Shown here one piece after another: positions 45,868 to 54,014 of a stretch of DNA of 64,000 nucleotides; position 1 is the stretch's first letter; each line of letters starts with the position of its first letter. This DNA is from an uncultured Pontibacter sp. Lineage in GTDB: Bacteria; Bacteroidota; Bacteroidia; Cytophagales; Hymenobacteraceae. The notes under the pieces were generated by a model. That model saw nothing but the letters and a program-made list of their open reading frames with translations, was not told the DNA's origin and did no database searches. A program made the position numbers and the translations under genes. The DNA is taken from contig NZ_CANLMZ010000008.1 of assembly GCF_947492645.1 (NCBI RefSeq), positions 434,001 through 498,000 of the forward strand, read 5' to 3'.

Positions 45868-46635
45868 CTACAAATCTCTTCTGGAGAATATTCTTCTGGA
45901 GCTCCAAACTGGTATAAGCGCCCATAGCAACAGCAGTCCAAAAGCTGCAGCAACTCCCCACACACTCCCAAAGATGCTCTTGTACAAAGCCCCGGTATAG
46001 CCCATCAACGCCGACACATCCAGGTTCAGCAGCACAATAATACGGCCCAAATCAATTGGGTTTAAGGCTGTCATTACTAAAGTAGCGTACTCCAAAGGGT
46101 AATCACCGAAGGCGTAAAGTATAAACAGTACAATGCCGTCGTAAATCAAGGCAAAGTAGAACCATAGCAGCAAAGCAATGCCTATGCCTTTTGCCTTATC
46201 GCGGGTGCTGACCGATGCCAGAAAAGCCATGGCAACAAAAATGAACGTGATGAAAACCCCTGTAAGCACTAAGTATAAACCGGTAAGCCCCGTACTGAAA
46301 ATAATAACAGGCACGCCCACCCCTACCAGAAATGCAGCCGAAAGAGAGAAAGCCACACCCAGGTACTCACTCATAAAAATCTTTTTGCGGTTGATGGGCT
46401 GCGCCACCAGCAACTCCATAAACTCATAGGAGTTGTAAAAATGCGTGGTCGCAAACACAATGCTTATCAGCGGCACCGTCAGCAGCACCAGGTTCAGCAG
46501 GCTAAGTATGCCCTTATCAGGGCTGCCGCCCAGGTTAAACAAACCGATAGAAAGCAACAGCAGAAACAACGTATAAGCAATAACAATCTTGCTTTTGATG
46601 ATGTCCAGGAGTACGTATTTGATGATCTTGTTCAT
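45868..46635 (-). CDS. nosY: NosY, ABC permease for N2O reductase maturation (cluster I)
   Basis: A 255-residue membrane protein with six hydrophobic segments, the permease partner of NosF. Together with NosD it helps to build the CuZ copper-sulfur centre of NosZ. It is about 85 percent identical by eye to the cluster II copy (39 differences in 255), with long perfect blocks such as residues 46-88. Its start overlaps the stop of nosF by 4 bp. Last gene of cluster I. Confidence 0.9.
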   Translation of the reverse strand: MNKIIKYVLLDIIKSKIVIAYTLFLLLLSIGLFNLGGSPDKGILSLLNLVLLTVPLISIVFATTHFYNSYEFMELLVAQPINRKKIFMSEYLGVAFSLSAAFLVGVGVPVIIFSTGLTGLYLVLTGVFITFIFVAMAFLASVSTRDKAKGIGIALLLWFYFALIYDGIVLFILYAFGDYPLEYATLVMTALNPIDLGRIIVLLNLDVSALMGYTGALYKSIFGSVWGVAAAFGLLLLWALIPVWSSRRIFSRRDL

Positions 46636-47342
46636 GGGGTATTTCCTCCGTTCATGATTTTAGCAACAGCACGACTCAGGCGATCTTCCTGGGTGCGCAT
46701 TTTCAGGTTGGCAATGGTTTCGTAAAATTTAATGCTGCCATCTACCATGCAAAGTACTTCTTCAGCCACTTCCTCTATCTCACTCATCACATGCGATGTG
46801 ATCAGAATCAGCTTGCCCTTTTTCTTTTCTTTGAGGATCTTTCCCTTCAGGATCTCAGCGGCTATCGGATCCAGCCCAGCGGTGGGCTCGTCGAGTATCA
46901 GCACCTGCGGGTCGAACAGGAAGGCCAGGGCGGCACTTACTTTTTGCCGGTTACCACCCGACAGGGCTCCCATGCGCTTTTCATACATTTCTTCTAAGCG
47001 GTACAAGCCGATCAGTTCATCATCTATGGAAGCGTTTTTACGAATGTCCCGGATCATCTCGATTACCTGGCGCACTTTCATATTTTCCGGGTACTTTCCA
47101 ATCTGTGGCATATACCCAATCTGACTACGGTAGACATACTTTTTCAGTACACTTTCGCCGTTCATTCTGATATCGCCCTGGTCGGGCAGCACCATGCCAA
47201 GTATGCATTTGCTCATGGTGGTTTTGCCTGCCCCGTTCGGCCCGATAATGGACACAACTTTCCCCTTGTCAAACGCAACGCTCACGTCACGGAGTACCTG
47301 CAGTTTGCCGTAGGACTTGTGTAAGTTTTCTATCGTTATCAT
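46632..47342 (-). CDS. nosF: NosF, ABC ATPase for N2O reductase maturation (cluster I)
   Basis: A 236-residue ATPase. Walker A GPNGAGKTT is at about residues 33-41, signature LSGGNRQKV, Walker B VLILDEPTAGLDP and an H-loop LITSHVMSEIEE. It powers the NosDFY complex that delivers sulfur and copper to NosZ. The 5' end overlaps the nosD gene by 56 bp, an unusually long overlap that is kept, in shorter form, in cluster II. Confidence 0.93.
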   Translation of the reverse strand: MITIENLHKSYGKLQVLRDVSVAFDKGKVVSIIGPNGAGKTTMSKCILGMVLPDQGDIRMNGESVLKKYVYRSQIGYMPQIGKYPENMKVRQVIEMIRDIRKNASIDDELIGLYRLEEMYEKRMGALSGGNRQKVSAALAFLFDPQVLILDEPTAGLDPIAAEILKGKILKEKKKGKLILITSHVMSEIEEVAEEVLCMVDGSIKFYETIANLKMRTQEDRLSRAVAKIMNGGNTP

Positions 47343-48603
47343 GCTCTATTCTCTTCATTAAGGGTTTTTCATCCACCAGGTTCTCCGGGATAATGCTTGG
47401 CAGCACCTTCTCCATATTATCAAGCAGGTCTACCATAAAGCTGCGCATAAACATAACCGATGGCGGCACCTTTTCCACCAGCATCGAGAACAAACTAACC
47501 GGGCGGTACGGCACATCTCCTACCTGGTCCTTGTCCAGATCGTAGCCGCTATACTTTTCCCAGTAGTTATGCTCAAAATGGTTCAGCTGGCTTTTACCAT
47601 TGGTGCTCACATCAAAAGAGTTACCGGTAAAGTTGTTCAGCCGGAAGGTGTCTTCGATGCAGGTTGTCATCAGTTTTATTGCCCAGCCGTTGCGCTCAAA
47701 GTTATTGCTTTTAATATCCAGGCGGCTGGAGCTTTCCATGTGGATACCGGTGGTATTGCGCCGGAACGTATTGTTGTAAATCACGCTGTTGCGGATGTCC
47801 TTTAAAAGCAAACCATAAGAGGCTGCTCCCCAGTTGTCTTCAAAAGTGTTGTGCTCCATCCGCACATTATCAGTATACATCACAGCAACTCCGGCACCGT
47901 TGTTTCGGAAGATGTTGTACGTATAGGTGTTCCCGTCAGAGAACATAAAGTGCAGGCCGTAACGCTGGTTATATTGGCTGGTGTTGCGGTGCACTTTCGT
48001 GTTTTTCACCACTTCCAGGTAAATACCGTCGCGGTGGCCCTGAACTATATTATTCGTTATCGCTACATTATCAGTATAGTATACATGTATGGCATTGCCC
48101 AGCGCCGACTCAGTTTTACCGGTATTCTCTCCTTTCACCACATTTCCTTTTACCGTAATGTTGTTTGAGTTCTGCAGATAAATGCCAAAGTAGGTGTTCA
48201 GGATGGTGTTGTTCAGGATGCGGATGTTATTCCGCTCAATTACCCGTATGGCCGCATCGTCGCGGGTATAGCTGGTGGCAATGTTTTGCAGCGTAAATCC
48301 TTCAATGGTTACGTCATCAGCCAAAACTGTGATAATCTGGCCTGTGTTGTTGCCGTCTATTACCGGTTTGCCTTTCCCGATCAGGCGGAGTGGCTTGTTT
48401 ATTTCTATACCTGATTCCTGGTAACTGCCGCCTTCCACCAGCACCACATCGCCTGCTTTTGCTTGCTGCACTGCCAGCTTTACCGAAGTATAGCTACAGC
48501 TTTTGCATACTTTCAGGGTATCTCCTAAAGCCGGTTGCCCACTTGTGAACAGGATAAGAAAAGAAAGTATACTTAAGACTTTATCTTTGAAACTTAGTAT
48601 CAT
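47287..48603 (-). CDS. nosD: NosD, periplasmic maturation factor of N2O reductase (cluster I)
   Basis: A 438-residue protein with signal peptide and a right-handed parallel beta-helix built of NosD/CASH repeats (many copies of the N-N-T and G-I-Y-L-x-x-S pattern). It docks on NosFY and hands copper to NosZ. The C-terminus (HDNDRKLTQVLR) continues past the nosF start. Its 5' end overlaps nosL by 23 bp. Confidence 0.93.
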   Translation of the reverse strand: MILSFKDKVLSILSFLILFTSGQPALGDTLKVCKSCSYTSVKLAVQQAKAGDVVLVEGGSYQESGIEINKPLRLIGKGKPVIDGNNTGQIITVLADDVTIEGFTLQNIATSYTRDDAAIRVIERNNIRILNNTILNTYFGIYLQNSNNITVKGNVVKGENTGKTESALGNAIHVYYTDNVAITNNIVQGHRDGIYLEVVKNTKVHRNTSQYNQRYGLHFMFSDGNTYTYNIFRNNGAGVAVMYTDNVRMEHNTFEDNWGAASYGLLLKDIRNSVIYNNTFRRNTTGIHMESSSRLDIKSNNFERNGWAIKLMTTCIEDTFRLNNFTGNSFDVSTNGKSQLNHFEHNYWEKYSGYDLDKDQVGDVPYRPVSLFSMLVEKVPPSVMFMRSFMVDLLDNMEKVLPSIIPENLVDEKPLMKRIEHDNDRKLTQVLRQTAGTP

Positions 48604-49042
48604 TTTTAACCGCTGATTGCACCTGGTCCCAGGTTAGTATACGTCCGCCGTGCTCCTGCTCCATTTGTTTGGCTGTAAGTTCGTCCGCAAAAGCAGTTAA
48701 GTTCATCCCCATCGGGCTTTGTATCGCTTCACTTTGCAGAAAATGCGCATTTTTGGCATCTACCAAATTCCCGGGATTTGTGTAATCTGTCACCATTACA
48801 AATGAAGCACTCTGCTGTAGTTCCGGCTGTTTCACAAGGTAAGCCGCCAGGCATTCTGCCGCATCAAAGTAAAATGGTTTGCCTTTGTCGTTTACAAGTT
48901 CGGCACCAAAGCGGTTATCAGAAACGGTCATGTTGCAATGGGTACAATTGGCTTCTCCGTACGGAATGGGTTTGGGCTCAACGGAGCATGCACTCAGGAC
49001 AGCAAGAAAGGTAAGGGTTGCAATGCTTTTTAGCAGTTTCAT
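48581..49042 (-). CDS. nosL: NosL, copper chaperone lipoprotein (cluster I)
   Basis: A 153-residue lipoprotein (lipobox LSACS) that supplies Cu(I) for the NosZ centres. The family motif NCTHCNMTVSDNRFGAEL holds the copper-binding Cys and Met, followed by PFYFDAAECLAAYL. It sits between the small membrane protein and nosD, overlapping nosD by 23 bp. Confidence 0.92.
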   Translation of the reverse strand: MKLLKSIATLTFLAVLSACSVEPKPIPYGEANCTHCNMTVSDNRFGAELVNDKGKPFYFDAAECLAAYLVKQPELQQSASFVMVTDYTNPGNLVDAKNAHFLQSEAIQSPMGMNLTAFADELTAKQMEQEHGGRILTWDQVQSAVKNDTKFQR

Positions 49043-49044
49043 GA

Positions 49045-49638
49045 TCAGGTTAAAGCGTTTGTTTGTGTTTTCTTTTTATGACTCAGGTAATAGGCGATGC
49101 CTGCAAAAATAAGGGCGAGTAAGATGCCAATGCTACCTGTTGATGGCAAGGAAAGCGCATCGAAATTAAGTAACTGTTTTCTGCCTAGTAAGGGTGGTAT
49201 GTAGGTCATGCCCGGTATCTTGATCGGGGCAGTAGGGTCTAAATGGGTTCCGAACCGGACCAGCCACAGGTAAAAATCCAGAACGCCTACAGCACCGCCC
49301 AGCATCAAAAGCCCGGCCCAGTAAAGTATAAGTTTCCGCTTACCAATTAAGGCCAGAACTACACCGGATACCATGAAAAAAACCACAATGTAGGGCATCA
49401 CCTTGAGCTCTGTGAACGACTCGGCATGTATCGCTTCCATCCCAATGTAATGGTTCAGGATATTGAAATTCTGGAGCGCACCTTCTGTATCGCCTGTGAT
49501 TTTGTTTACCCAGATATGCATTTCCAGGCCTTCCGGATACTGCGGTGCTGTCAGGTAAATCTTCCACATCGGAAACAGAAACAGCAATCCAGGGGATAGA
49601 GCGGCCATTATCATCAGAATTTTACTCGAGGTTTTCAT
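49045..49638 (-). CDS. Nos-cluster membrane protein (NosB-like position, cluster I)
   Basis: A 197-residue protein with about four membrane helices: an N-terminal one, then a periplasmic loop (YPEGLEMHIWVNKITG, FNILNHYIGM) and three more. The loop has conserved His, Trp and Met residues. It lies between nosZ and nosL, a place where clade II clusters often carry membrane proteins of unknown role such as NosB, but I cannot show homology to NosB. The second cluster has a close copy. Confidence 0.72.
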   Translation of the reverse strand: MKTSSKILMIMAALSPGLLFLFPMWKIYLTAPQYPEGLEMHIWVNKITGDTEGALQNFNILNHYIGMEAIHAESFTELKVMPYIVVFFMVSGVVLALIGKRKLILYWAGLLMLGGAVGVLDFYLWLVRFGTHLDPTAPIKIPGMTYIPPLLGRKQLLNFDALSLPSTGSIGILLALIFAGIAYYLSHKKKTQTNALT

Positions 49639-49663
49639 ACTTCTATGGTTTCAGGTGAAAAGT

Positions 49664-49703
49664 ATAAAAGAACAACGGAGCCTGCTTATACAAACTCCGC
49701 TGT
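49664..49703 (-). terminator. Hairpin terminator directly after nosZ (cluster I)
   Basis: On the minus strand ACAGCGGAG (49703-49695) pairs with CTCCGTTGT (49680-49672, one G-U pair), followed by TCTTTTATACTTTTC. It lies in the 85-bp gap between nosZ and the next gene and would stop or reduce read-through. Confidence 0.65.
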
Positions 49704-49723
49704 CCTGCCCGATCAGAGCACTA

Positions 49724-51763
49724 CTAGTCCATACCAGCCTGGGCCGGTGGTGCCGGTTTAGGCTCACCGAGGTTAAACTTGATCGGCACGTTGGATCCTC
49801 GCGGCGATACCCGCACGTAACCTTGCATTTCCTGGTGCAGCGCCGAGCAGAAGTCTGTACAGTAGAATGGATAAATGCCTTCCTTCTTTGGTACCCACTT
49901 CAGGGTTTGGGTGGCACCCGGCATAATCAGGGTTTCGGCGTTGTTGGCTCCCATTACCGCAAAGCCGTGCGGTACATCCCAGTCCTGCTCCAGGTTTGTT
50001 ACATGGAAGACCACCGTATCGCCAACCTGCACACCCTCAATGTTATCTGGTGCAAAGTGGCTTCGGATGGATGTCATGTTCACCTTCACGGTTTTGCCCT
50101 GCCGTGTCACACTTACGTCCTTCTCAGATTTAACTGCTTCGGGGTGTTGGTTCTCGTTCAGCTTATAAAACTTCACACTATTCTCCGCTACCAGATTAGC
50201 CGGTATACCCTGCGCGTAATGCGGCTCGGCCAGCGTCGGAAAATCCAGCAGCAGTTTCATCTTTTCTCCGCTAATATCTATCAGTTGCGCCGAGTGAAGT
50301 AATTCTGGTCCGGTTGGCAGGTAACGGTCTTTTGTTACCTTGTTCATCACTACCAGGTACTTCCCATAGGGCTCTCTTGTATCGCCCCCCGGAATCATCA
50401 GGTGACCAGGCGAATAGTATACCGGAATTCTGTCTTTTACCTGAAAGTCTTTCAGACTCCACTTCACTACTTCCGACGACACAAACATAGTAGAGTAGGC
50501 ATTTCCTTTACCGTCAAACTCAGTATGCAATGGTCCTAAGCCGGGCTCTTTCACTTCGGCAGCCAGTACGGCTTCATACTTCAGCACCGGAATGCCGCTC
50601 TCTTCACCATCAAATTGCTTAACCTTAATAGCATCCTGCATTTTAGAGAAAGAGAATACCGGAAGTGATGAAGCCAGCTTACCGTTCACTACCATGTACT
50701 CACCGGATGGGTCTACGTCGATGCCGTGCGGCGATTTAGGTGCCGGAATCAAATACATCATGCCCGGGCACTCTTCAGGCAGCAGGTAGCGAACTGTTTT
50801 TTTAACGGTAGAGGTAGCTTTATGCGTGTTGTGGTCTCTCTTGTTGTGGTAGTAGTTAGCTGGCATTTCGCGTGCCTTGCCTTCTGCGGCATACTTGGCA
50901 GCCACTTTCCAGTTGATAGCGGCCAGGTAGTCCCTGTCTTTTTGCGACGCGCCAAGTTCTTTCAGGGTAGCCGACTTCTCGGTGTTGTAGGTTGTAAAAA
51001 ACACCCAGTCACCGGACGGGCCTTTGCCACCGTTCGCCAAGTCGTAGTCAAAACCCGGCACCAGCACCTGGAAATCAAGCTCCATATCGCCATGCTCTTT
51101 GTCTACTTTGATAAAAGAGATGGAGCCACGGAACTTGTCTTTGTACTCCGAAATACTTTCGTCAGCGATACCCCCTGCTTTTGTATCCAACGGAACAGAA
51201 AAACGCGTACCGGCAATAATGTACTCGTTGTTATTGGTTGGGTACGGCGAGCAGTGGTTACCGGCAGAATTCGGTATTTCCATGATCTCGACTGTCTCGA
51301 AAGTGCGCAAGTCAACTCTAGCCACACGCGGTGTGTTGTTCCCGTTCACAAATAGCCAGCGGCCATCGGCCATACCATCGGCACGCGACAGTTTCGGGTG
51401 GTGCAGGTCGTCCCAGGGCACGAAACCATGCGATGTCATCAGCATTGGTTTTGTTTCTTCGTTGTAGCCGTAGCCGTTCTCCGGGAATTGCGAGAACACC
51501 GGTATTACCTTTAGCAGCCTGCCCGATGGTATGCCATATACAGATACCTGGCCATTAAACCCGCCCGAGAGGAAGGAGTATAACTCGTCATGCTCTCCAG
51601 GTGGCACATAAACGGCCTCAGCAGCATTTTCTGCTATCGATTCATTTTTTGCATTTGTATCCTCAGAGCCGCCGCATCCTTGAAGTATTATACCAGCCAG
51701 CAAAACCGCCAGTATGCTAAGCCGGGGTGCTATGCTGTTTAATCTTTGGTTAAGTGCTTTCAT
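49724..51763 (-). CDS. nosZ: NosZ, nitrous oxide reductase, clade II type (cluster I)
   Basis: Reduces N2O to N2 in the periplasm. The 679-residue protein has a lipobox signal (GIILQGCGG) instead of a Tat signal; a seven-bladed propeller with the CuZ histidine regions (DDLHHPKLSR, NSAGNHCSPYP, KSPHGIDVDPSG, GPLHTEFDG); and a C-terminal CuA domain with CTDFCSALHQEM. The non-Tat export signal and the nos gene order fit clade II. It is about 80-85 percent identical to the copy in cluster II by eye. Preceded by a cytochrome c gene and followed by a terminator. Confidence 0.95.
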   Translation of the reverse strand: MKALNQRLNSIAPRLSILAVLLAGIILQGCGGSEDTNAKNESIAENAAEAVYVPPGEHDELYSFLSGGFNGQVSVYGIPSGRLLKVIPVFSQFPENGYGYNEETKPMLMTSHGFVPWDDLHHPKLSRADGMADGRWLFVNGNNTPRVARVDLRTFETVEIMEIPNSAGNHCSPYPTNNNEYIIAGTRFSVPLDTKAGGIADESISEYKDKFRGSISFIKVDKEHGDMELDFQVLVPGFDYDLANGGKGPSGDWVFFTTYNTEKSATLKELGASQKDRDYLAAINWKVAAKYAAEGKAREMPANYYHNKRDHNTHKATSTVKKTVRYLLPEECPGMMYLIPAPKSPHGIDVDPSGEYMVVNGKLASSLPVFSFSKMQDAIKVKQFDGEESGIPVLKYEAVLAAEVKEPGLGPLHTEFDGKGNAYSTMFVSSEVVKWSLKDFQVKDRIPVYYSPGHLMIPGGDTREPYGKYLVVMNKVTKDRYLPTGPELLHSAQLIDISGEKMKLLLDFPTLAEPHYAQGIPANLVAENSVKFYKLNENQHPEAVKSEKDVSVTRQGKTVKVNMTSIRSHFAPDNIEGVQVGDTVVFHVTNLEQDWDVPHGFAVMGANNAETLIMPGATQTLKWVPKKEGIYPFYCTDFCSALHQEMQGYVRVSPRGSNVPIKFNLGEPKPAPPAQAGMD

Positions 51764-51784
51764 GTTTCCGGGGTTTAGTTTAAG

Positions 51785-52330
51785 TTACTTCCCTTGTGCT
51801 TGCAGGTCGTTTAGCCTTAAGAACTCAAGTATAGCACGGGCATCTTTTTCTGCGATATCCTGGTTGGTCATTTGTGTTAAGTGTTCGGCTAGCAGCTTCT
51901 TGGCGGTGGGGTCTTTTTTGGTCATCTCCTCCGGGTTGATCACCATGTTCATGATCCACTCTGGCTTGCGTTTTTCGGTTACTCCTAACAGGCCTGGGCC
52001 TACTACTTTCTGGTCTGTAAGCTGATGGCAGGCAGAGCACTTACTTTCAAAAATGGACTTGCCCTCTGCAGCAAGCGCATCATCAATTTCAGCGCTAACT
52101 TCTATCGAAGACACAGGTCCGATTCCTTTGCCATCATCCTCTGCTGGTTCGTTAGAAGACTGTTGCGCTAAGCCTGGTTCCTCTTGTGCCTCGGTACTCT
52201 GGTTTTCACCATCACCCGAAGAGCAACTCATAAGTATGGAGCCACAAAGCAATGCCACCATACCAAAACGCATGGGCTTCAGCAGCTGGCCGAATAGTAT
52301 TTTGTTTAATGCGAGAGTTCTTTTTTTCAT
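51785..52330 (-). CDS. Monoheme cytochrome c lipoprotein (cluster I)
   Basis: A lipoprotein (lipobox ILMSCSS) of 181 residues from the preferred ATG at 52330; a longer frame from 52420 would add 30 residues before a normal signal peptide and is unlikely. The heme motif is KCSACHQ, with VVGPGLLGV and a distal Met in NPEEM. It probably passes electrons to NosZ, whose gene follows after 21 bp. Between signal and heme domain is a Glu/Ser/Gln-rich linker. Confidence 0.88.
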   Translation of the reverse strand: MKKRTLALNKILFGQLLKPMRFGMVALLCGSILMSCSSGDGENQSTEAQEEPGLAQQSSNEPAEDDGKGIGPVSSIEVSAEIDDALAAEGKSIFESKCSACHQLTDQKVVGPGLLGVTEKRKPEWIMNMVINPEEMTKKDPTAKKLLAEHLTQMTNQDIAEKDARAILEFLRLNDLQAQGK

Positions 52331-52362
52331 AATGTGGGCCTTTTTTTTGTTAGGTGTTTTAA

Positions 52363-52380
52363 ACAATCTTAGTCGATTGT
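52363..52380. promoter_or_regulatory. Inverted repeat before nos cluster I
   Basis: ACAATC-TTAGTC-GATTGT has perfect 6-bp arms 33 bp upstream of the cytochrome c start. It overlaps a weak -7-like box (minus strand TAAGATTG at 52364-52371, 5 of 6). No TGAYN4RTCA site is seen here. Confidence 0.4.
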
Positions 52381-52455
52381 ACGCTTCCCTCCCTTTACGG
52401 TTTAATTTGCACCCTGCCATGTGGTCTTCTGCATGGCCAAAGCCTTAAAATAGAA

Positions 52456-52484
52456 AAAGCGCAGAGCATAACGCGCTGCGCTTT
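52456..52484 (-). terminator. Terminator of nos cluster II
   Basis: AAAGCGCAG (52456-52464) and CTGCGCTTT (52476-52484) form a 9-bp stem; on the minus strand it is followed by TTTTTCTATTTT. It lies between nosY of cluster II and the promoter region of cluster I, so the two clusters are separate transcripts. Confidence 0.85.
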
Positions 52485-52535
52485 CAAAACACAAAAACAC
52501 TTCATCAAATACTGCCGCTACAGGTACTGTTATAT

Positions 52536-53303
52536 TTACAAATCTCTCTTGGAGAAGATCCTGCTCGAACTAATAAAAGGCACTATTACCCACAAAAACA
52601 GCAGCGCAAAAGCCAGGCCTATGCCCCACAAACTACCAAGTATACTTTTGTACAAAGCACCGGTATAGCCCATCAACGCCGACACATCCAGGTTAAGTAG
52701 CACAATAATACGGCCCAGGTCAATTGGGTTTAAGGCTGTGAGCGCAAGTGTTGCACTCTCTAGTGGATAATCTGCAAAGGTGTAAAGTATAAACAGCACA
52801 ATGCCGTCGTAAATCAAGGCAAAGTAAAACCACAGCAGCAAAGCTATTCCGATTCCCTTTGCTTTATCTCGGGTGATAACAGATGCCAGGAAGGCCATGG
52901 CCACAAATATAAACGTGATAAACACGCCTGTAAAAACTAAGTATAAGCCTGTTATACTTACCCCGAACAGCAGCACTGGCAAACCCACGCCAAGTATAAA
53001 TGCCCCTGAAAGCGAGCAGGCCACACCCAGAAACTCACTCATAAAGATCTTTTTGCGGTTGATGGGCTGCGCCACCAGCAGCTCCATAAACTCATAAGAG
53101 TTGTAAAAATGCGTGGTCGCAAACACAATGCTTATCAGCGGCACCGTCAGCAGCACCAGGTTCAGCAGGCTAAGTATAGCTTTATCAGGGCTGCCGCCCA
53201 GGTTAAACAAACCGATGGAAAGCAACAGCAGAAACAACGTATAAGCCAGTACTATTTTGTTTCGGATGATGTCGTAAAATACGTACTTGATGATCTTGTT
53301 CAT
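52536..53303 (-). CDS. nosY: NosY, ABC permease (cluster II)
   Basis: The 255-residue paralogue of the cluster I permease, same length with no gaps. The middle of the protein (residues 46-88 and about 130-172) is almost unchanged, while residues 89-127 and the last 35 differ a lot. Gap of 3 bp from nosF. Same role in CuZ maturation is expected. Confidence 0.9.
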   Translation of the reverse strand: MNKIIKYVFYDIIRNKIVLAYTLFLLLLSIGLFNLGGSPDKAILSLLNLVLLTVPLISIVFATTHFYNSYEFMELLVAQPINRKKIFMSEFLGVACSLSGAFILGVGLPVLLFGVSITGLYLVFTGVFITFIFVAMAFLASVITRDKAKGIGIALLLWFYFALIYDGIVLFILYTFADYPLESATLALTALNPIDLGRIIVLLNLDVSALMGYTGALYKSILGSLWGIGLAFALLFLWVIVPFISSSRIFSKRDL

Positions 53304-53306
53304 GGC

Positions 53307-54014
53307 CTAGTCCTCCTCATTCATAACTTTGGCAATTGCACGGCTTAAACGGTCTTCGTTTGCCTGCGCTTTAATGTCCTGGATAGTGTCATGAAATTTC
53401 ACATTGCCATCTACCAGGCACATTACCTCATCTGCTATTTCTTCGATCTCGCTCATGATGTGCGAAGTGATAAGTATAAGCTTACCCCTTTTCTTTTCTT
53501 TGAGAATCTTGCACTTAAGTATTTCTGCAGAGATGGGATCAAGACCAGCGGTGGGCTCGTCGAGTATAAGTATTTGCGGGTTAAACATGAACGCTAGTGC
53601 AGCGCTCACTTTTTGTTTTGTGCCTCCTGATAGTGAGCCCATGCGTTTCTCATACATTGCCTGTAAGCCATACAGCCCGACCAGTTCTTCGTCCACCTCT
53701 TTCACATCTTTGCGGATGTCCCGGATCATTTCGATAACCTGCCGGATTTTCATGTTTTCAGGGTACTTTCCAATCTGCGGCATATAGCCGATCTGGCTGC
53801 GGTAAGCGTGTTGTCCAAGTATACTTTCCCCGTTTATCCTGATGTCGCCGCCATCAGGCAGGGCCATGCCAAGTATGCACTTGCTCATGGTGGTTTTGCC
53901 GGAGCCGTTCGGCCCGATGACAGATACAACTTTGCCAGCTTCAAAGCTGACGTTTATGTCTTTCAGCACTTGCAGCCTACCGTAAGACTTGCGTAAGTTT
54001 TCTATCGTTATCAT
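53307..54014 (-). CDS. nosF: NosF, ABC ATPase (cluster II)
   Basis: A 235-residue ATPase with Walker A GPNGSGKTT, signature LSGGTKQKV, Walker B ILILDEPTAGLDP and LITSHIMSEIEE. The small changes from the cluster I copy (Ala to Ser in Walker A, Asn-Arg to Thr-Lys after the signature) are neutral by family standards. The start lies 38 bp inside the end of nosD. Confidence 0.93.
   Translation of the reverse strand: MITIENLRKSYGRLQVLKDINVSFEAGKVVSVIGPNGSGKTTMSKCILGMALPDGGDIRINGESILGQHAYRSQIGYMPQIGKYPENMKIRQVIEMIRDIRKDVKEVDEELVGLYGLQAMYEKRMGSLSGGTKQKVSAALAFMFNPQILILDEPTAGLDPISAEILKCKILKEKKRGKLILITSHIMSEIEEIADEVMCLVDGNVKFHDTIQDIKAQANEDRLSRAIAKVMNEED

Noticed and set aside
51331-51558. Many open frames on the plus strand opposite nosZ and other genes
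   Set aside because: They lie opposite strongly conserved genes, have no family features, and their composition follows from the codon pattern of the true strand.
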